Made by a program: the position numbers and the translations under genes. Below the pieces are notes generated by a model. The model did not search any database. It was not told the DNA's origin and saw only the letters and a program-made list of their open reading frames with translations. 64,000 nucleotides of DNA from Mrakia gelida (taxonomy: Eukaryota; Basidiomycota; Tremellomycetes; Cystofilobasidiales; Mrakiaceae), in the NCBI GenBank assembly GCA_024345305.1, contig BRON01000019.1, positions 372,001 through 436,000 of the forward strand. Direction: 5' to 3'. Shown piece after piece: positions 59,165-64,000 of the stretch (position 1 is the first letter of the stretch; the number at the start of each line of letters is the position of its first letter).

Positions 59165-62100
59165 TCACGCGTTCGGCGACGTCGCAGCTGGAGGAGAAGA
59201 GACCAGAAAGGGGCGAAGAGTTAGTGAAAGTCTCCCATTTGAACAGGGAACTAGTTGCTAGCGTACCTTCGGTCTTAAGAGGAGTCGGCAGTGGTAGATC
59301 TTGACCTTCGTGCTCGTCCTCGCTCTCGTCGGACTCCTTCGCGACCTCGCTCTTCTTCTTCTTCTCCTCGGCTTCCTTGACGAGAGCGGCCTTCATGAGC
59401 TTCTTCTATAAAATCCGAAAGAGAGAACGAAGAGTTTGAGTCAGTGAGAGGATTTCGCGGAGAAGAACGAGACGAGACGCGGGCACGACTTCGACCAACT
59501 CACCTCCTCCTTCAGCTTCAGCTTCAGCATTTTCTGGAACTCCTCCTCCTCGAGCTTCTTCGAGTCAGCATCGATCTTCTTCTGTTGCACGATCCAATCT
59601 GGCGCAGATCGAGGAAGAAGAGGGGAGGGTCAGCTCGACTCTCGAAACTTGTGTTTCAAACAACGCGTCGAATCACCTCCAGCGGCCTCGAGTGCTCCCG
59701 TCGGATCATCTGCGAACGCGAGAAGAGCGTTAGCAGGGAAAAACGCGAGCCTGTGTCGACAATAATACTGACCTTGGTACGAGAAAAGGAACCCCTGGAT
59801 ACTGGCCGCTGAGAAAGTCTTCGAGGGCACGACCTCCGAGAACTTGATGGCGAGTTCCACGATCTCCTCCTTCGACTTCCGAGCTGGGAGTTTCTCGTCG
59901 TCTTCGGTGGCCGAGGAGGCTTCCGTGAGCTCTCTCTCGAGTTCTCCTTTGGTGGGGAGGTGGGTCTGCTCGAAGAGACCGCGAAGCTGATCCTGAGTCG
60001 TCAATCCGAAGTAGAGGCGTTGATCGATCCTTCCAGGTCGGATGAGAGCGGGGTCGAGTCGTTCTGAGAAGTGACGGGACGTAAGGGCGAGTCAGTGAAC
60101 ATCCTCGGAACACGAGAGGAAGGAAAGGATCCGAACCGATGTAGTCTGAAGCAGAAACGAAGGAGAGTCAGCTTGAGCTCATCAGAAGCGAAACATCGAA
60201 AGCCTGGGCAACTCACTCGTGGTAGCTACGATGACCTTCCCTTCCACACTATTCACTCCATCGAGAGCGTTCAGAAGACCCGAGAGAGTGAGCTTCTCCT
60301 TGTCCTTCGTCGAAGCGAGAGCCTTGACGAGACCCTTCAACGCGTCGTCGCCGATGGACTCGTCCTTTTTTCGAGTAGCGGTGTTGTCGTTGAAAGCACA
60401 GTCTGCAAAGATGAAACGTGTCAGCTCACTTTCTTGAACAAGGCGAGAGAGGAAGGGCTGACCGATATCTTCCATCAAAACCTGAGCGAGAACGGGCGCG
60501 AGGAGAGGAAGGAAGCTTCAGCGATCTCGTTTCGTTCGATCTCGAAACCAGTGCGATACTCACGATGCAGAACGGAGGAGTCCGAGAAAGAGCCAGCATG
60601 AGTTCGGCGTCGTCCATTCCCTTCTGCGACAGCGAGAGGTAGAAGCTGAAAACGAGGAGAACGCGTTGATCAGCGACGCCGAACGAAAACGAAACGAAGC
60701 AGAGGAAGAGAGGACCCACATGCTGAGCTGAAAGGACGACGAAAGGATAACAGCGCTCAATCAGTTAGGATATAATTCGTGTGAGATGTCGGAAAAGCGT
60801 ACGTACAGAGAGCTCGGACGAGATCGCTGATGAAGACGAAGGGGAGGAGGATCAGTCGAAGTCGCGACGAAGAGCTGAACTTCGAGACTTCGCTGACCTT
60901 TCACGAGAGAGGTCTTGCCCGAACCAGGTTCCCCGTAAAGAAGATATCCTCGGCGATGAGAGACTCCTCGCTCCTTGTAGTAGGTCCTCTTCCCGAGGAA
61001 TCTGCGACGAGCGAGAAAGGAGCGACGCGTCAACTCCAGCGCTCATCGGCGCCTCCCGCCTTCTCCTTCGTAGATCGCATCCGAGCTCGAAGCGAAGAGA
61101 TGTAATGTACTCACTTCTTGACGTCCTCGAGAATCTTGTTGGCTTGACCGTCGGGCAAGATGACGGATCCAATCTCCTTTCGTCGGCGAGACCCTGAACT
61201 CGTTTGCCAGTGATGATCCTGCCAGGTGAAGACAGCGGGTCCTCGATCCATCTTAGAGGTGCAGGAGTCCTTGGCTGACTGGATGAAGGATTCGATGGGA
61301 TCGGAGATCGTGTTGAGGAAGGGAGTTGGTGAGAGGGAGAGACCGAGGAGGCGACGGGCGAAGGAGAAGAAAGGGATCGGGAGGACTCGAATCTTGATGC
61401 TGCGAGATCGAGAGAGAATCGGAAGAGAGGTGAGACTTGACTTTTATTCATCGAAGCGAGATTGGCCGTCGCGTCGGAGGATCGAAAGAGGGAAGACTCA
61501 CAACTCCGTCTTCGTCTGCTCTTCGTCCGGCTCATCATCGTTCTCTCCACCTTCGCCTCCACGTCGAGATGATCTGGAGCGATTCGACCTTCGAGTCCAT
61601 CGCTTTATACGTCCAATGGCGTAATCCTTCCGTTTCTCTCGACTGACGACGACGAGGTTTCGACCGTGGAGGAAAAACGAAAGCTGAGTCGCGAAGGGGA
61701 GGGATCGATAAGGGAAGGAGTTCGACCACATCAGTCCTGCGAAAATCGGCAGAAGAACGAGTCAGAAGCTGGAAGGGAGTGTTCAAGAAGTGGAGGGGAG
61801 ATCGAGAATGAGATTGTACGAACTGCTAGCGTCGTCCTCGTCCATCTCGTGGTAAGGAACACTCTCGACCTCGAGCTGATTGCCTTTGAAGCCTCGGGGT
61901 AGACTCTTGAGGTAGGGCCCCACCCACTCGCTGGTGATAGAGCTGTCGAATTCGATGTAGGCCGTCGAGAAGAAAGCTGAGGGAAAGAAAATCGAAGGAA
62001 GGGCGAAGTCAGTCGCGTGAGCGAAGCGAGGCGGTTCCACGTTGGCGACTTGCTTCCTTCGACCTGTTCTCGATCTCGGTGGTGGCAAAAGCGCAACCCT

Positions 62101-62352
62101 CTTCAGGAAAACGAACTCACAGTCGAGGATCCAAACGCCAGGCGCGAATACCCAACCTCGAAGCATGGAGCTGTAGCTGAGGAGGACGGGCGCGATGCTC
62201 GAAAGCAGCAAGGCGAAGGAGACGAGCCCGCCACTTCCTCCTCCTGCTGATGCGAGAAGAGAAGCGAGCCCGAAGGTGGCGAACTTGTTGACGATGGAGT
62301 GGTTGGAAGGATGGGGAGGCGAGGGTGGGTGGGTGGTATTGAAGGCGTCCAT
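59165..62352 (-). CDS. BCS1-type mitochondrial AAA ATPase
   Basis: BCS1 proteins move the folded Rieske Fe-S protein across the inner membrane; paralogues have other roles. Start [20 protein letters not shown], a hydrophobic segment ([20 protein letters not shown]), then the BCS1_N part: [56 protein letters not shown] segments. AAA module: [20 protein letters not shown] with [14 protein letters not shown] (Walker A), [37 protein letters not shown] (Walker B), [20 protein letters not shown] with [20 protein letters not shown]. Exons of 20 nt (60807-60826), 8 nt (60720-60727), 19 nt (60463-60481) and 9 nt (60137-60145) are needed to build this. The Lys/Glu-rich C-terminus ends TPLKTEAATSPNA (stop 59165-59167). 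Confidence 0.9.
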
Positions 62353-62695
62353 TTTGAAGAAGACGAACGGTGGAGGGGAAGATGGGAGGGTTGATGATGG
62401 GTGTCGGGAGGATGGGAGTGCGTTTTGCGAGCCGTCTTTTATGCGTTTGGTGTTCGAGAGATAGGGGTGCGGCGGCGCATGAATACGGCGTGACGGCAGG
62501 AGCGAAAGGAATTGAGAGCGAGATCGAGCGAGGCGAAGAAGTAGGAGTGAACGGAGAGTGGGATAGGAAAGAGAGAAACAGAGCGAAGGTCAGCGCAAAG
62601 TTCCAGCGCTCAGAGCAGGCGGAAAGAGTGGGAAGAAGAGAATGGCGTGAACGAACGAACGGTGCAGAAAGAGACGCGTCGCCCCCCCTCTTCGC
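62353..62695. other. Intergenic region between F-box copy and BCS1-like gene
   Basis: 343 bp; contains the promoter of the BCS1-type gene next to 62352 and the 3' end of the F-box-like gene. Short chance ORFs only. Confidence 0.4.
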
Positions 62696-63672
62696 TCACT
62701 TTGACACGACCGACTCCCTCACGAACTGAACTCTCCCCTTCATCCGGCTCCTCTCTTCAGTGGCAATCTTCCTACCCTCCCACCTCTCCTCGAGCACCTG
62801 CTGACACGCCCTCTCCTGCTCCTCGTTCCCGACCACCAACTTCACTTCATCGACCACGTCCAACAAACAGCCTCTCCAATCGTCTACGTCTTCCTCTCCC
62901 CCACCAGCGACCTCATCCAGTACCAAGTCCATCATCCGAGCTCCCTTCTCCCTCTTGAAGGTGCTGATATCGAACGCGACGACGATGTCCCTGCGTCCTT
63001 GAACGAACATGGGCGAGAGGCAGATGGGAGATTCGCTCATGCACCTCTCGAACGAGATGGATTTGACCTCTGTCCAGACCGCTTGATCGAAAGGTATCCA
63101 GGCGAAGGCTTTGTCCATCGAAGTGGTAAGGTTGACGTGAACTGGGTTGAAGAGGTTGAGGAGGATAGACCAAGACTCCTCGTGTTCGTCGACCCCCGGC
63201 TCGACGTTGAAGGAGATGCTGAGATTCCTGATTTGGAGAGGTGAAGAGGAGGAGAATCGATGGAGGGAGAGAAGCTCGTCCCATTCTTCGTCGTCTTGGA
63301 TACCGACGAAGTTGATGGTCCGAGTTTGAGAGAGGGAGAGGAAGGGAGCGAGATGGGGAGGAGGAGGGTTCGAAGGAGGTTGATCCTTAGTAGTTTGCGA
63401 ACGAACAAAAAGAGGTCAGAGCGTGGTCTCGTCAGAGGGGGAAGATAAGAAACGTCGCTCACTGCTGATTTAAGTAGTCGAAACAGTTGATACATGCCTT
63501 GGATGGTGATCTCGTCGTAGAGGAAGGGAGAGGCGAGCTCGAGGAAGGCGAGTGAGACGAGGGATGCGTTGGCGACGGTGGGAGTATCGCAGAACCGGAG
63601 AATCTCTCGTTCGAGCTCGGTGGGGAGGAGAGGGAGGGGTTGAGGTCCCTCCGATTGGGTGCGAGGAGCCAT
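62696..63672 (-). CDS. F-box-like protein, intact paralogue of 26432-27453
   Basis: Start MAPRTQSEGPQPLPLLPTEL with EREILRFCDTPTVANASLVS and LAFLELASPFLYDEI, an F-box-like motif, up to LFRLLKSA at a GTGAGC donor. After a 3' splice site CTACTAAG (about 63387), DQPPSNPPPPHLAPFLSLSQ, TINFVGIQDDEEWDELLSLH, SPLQIRNLSISFNVEPGVDE, LLNLFNPVHVNLTTSMDKAF, and a long C-terminal part with FKREKGARMMDLVLDEV and a stop at 62696-62698. F-box proteins usually recruit substrates to SCF ubiquitin ligases; the partner cannot be predicted. The frame is open throughout, unlike the copy at 26432. Confidence 0.7.
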
Positions 63673-63963
63673 AGCGGTGAAAGGTGGTGGTGGGTTGCGG
63701 TCAAACTTGAAAGCGAAGGGAAGGAAGGGAAGATGAGCTCGCTCGTTTTCGGAGGTTCCCCTTCAGCCGCCTCAACCTCCTTTAAAGCTTTGGTTTTATA
63801 CCTTCAAACCAAACCCCTATTACTCTCGCGCATATCCTCATCCCTACCACCCCGAGTCTCGCTTCTCTTCCCTCCAACCACTGCTTGAACGGCCAGCAAA
63901 GACCAGCTCGACTTTCCTCCCCCTCCTCTTCCTTCCTCGATCGTCAGCTCCCCTTTCTACCCA
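63673..63963. promoter_or_regulatory. Bidirectional promoter of F-box pair, inverted copy of 26137-26431
   Basis: 291 bp between divergent starts. It shares blocks with 26137-26431 in reverse orientation: ACCCACCACCACCTT next to the ATG, the CCTTCAGCCGCCTCA block, a TATA-like TTTATACC, and CGATCGTCAGCTCCCCTTT near the other ATG. Confidence 0.6.
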
Positions 63964-64000
63964 ATGGCTTCGACAGTGAGTCGACCTCTTCGCTCAAGTA
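63964..64000 (+). CDS. F-box-like protein (partial, 5' end only)
   Basis: ATGGCTTCGACA followed by a GTGAGTCGACC donor, matching exon 1 (MAST) and its donor in the gene at 25260-26136 base for base. Only this 12-nt exon and the start of its intron fall in the window. By symmetry it is the second copy of that F-box-like gene. Confidence 0.6.
   Translation, partial: MASTVSRPLRSS

Overview
This is a eukaryotic nuclear window, most likely from a basidiomycete yeast of the red-yeast kind (Pucciniomycotina, Microbotryomycetes such as Rhodotorula, Sporobolomyces or Leucosporidium). The evidence is a moderately GC-rich sequence, genes 0.3-2 kb apart on both strands, and nearly every gene cut by many short introns of about 60-120 nt with GTGAGT or GTTCGT donors, a CTGAC branch motif and a pyrimidine-CAG acceptor. 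The gene families are typically fungal. No species is assigned. No rRNA, tRNA, CRISPR array or plasmid-like feature was seen. All gene models were spliced by eye.

Layout. 0.3-5 kb: aspartate aminotransferase (-) back to back with an AN1 zinc-finger protein (+). 6-22 kb: four plus-strand genes in a row, namely a DHA1-type multidrug MFS transporter, a monocarboxylate-type MFS transporter, a mitochondrial MSP1/ATAD1-like AAA ATPase with long disordered arms, and an amino acid permease. 22-24.5 kb: a PIL1/eisosome-like coiled-coil protein (-). 25.2-27.5 kb: a divergent pair of F-box-like genes, both apparently damaged. 29.3-32.9 kb: siderophore-iron transporter (+). 33-35.8 kb: a methyltransferase gene (-) split by an 829-bp solo LTR with a 4-bp target-site duplication. 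36-39.7 kb: a BTB/POZ protein and an uncharacterised Ser/Pro-rich coiled-coil protein. 40.2-50.1 kb: a small TMEM14-like membrane protein and a very large DYRK-family kinase of the Pom1 type (both -). 50.6-54.8 kb: an Iec1-like C2H2 zinc-finger protein (INO80 complex) and polynucleotide kinase 3'-phosphatase (+). 55-59 kb: two tandem WW-domain paralogues (-). 59.2-62.4 kb: a BCS1-type AAA ATPase (-). 62.7-64 kb: an inverted, better-preserved copy of the F-box pair seen at 25-27 kb, running off the right edge.

How the genes fit together. This is ordinary chromosomal content and not one pathway. There is a block of transporters (drug, monocarboxylate, amino acid, siderophore), two mitochondrial AAA ATPases, and genes for polarity signalling, chromatin remodelling and DNA end repair. 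The unusual features are structural: the solo LTR inside a methyltransferase, the inverted duplication of a divergent F-box gene pair about 36 kb apart with decay of one copy, and an abundance of microexons. Exons of 8, 9, 12, 13, 15, 19 and 20 nt were found, and in two genes they encode catalytic residues. I found no convincing previously undescribed multi-gene system.
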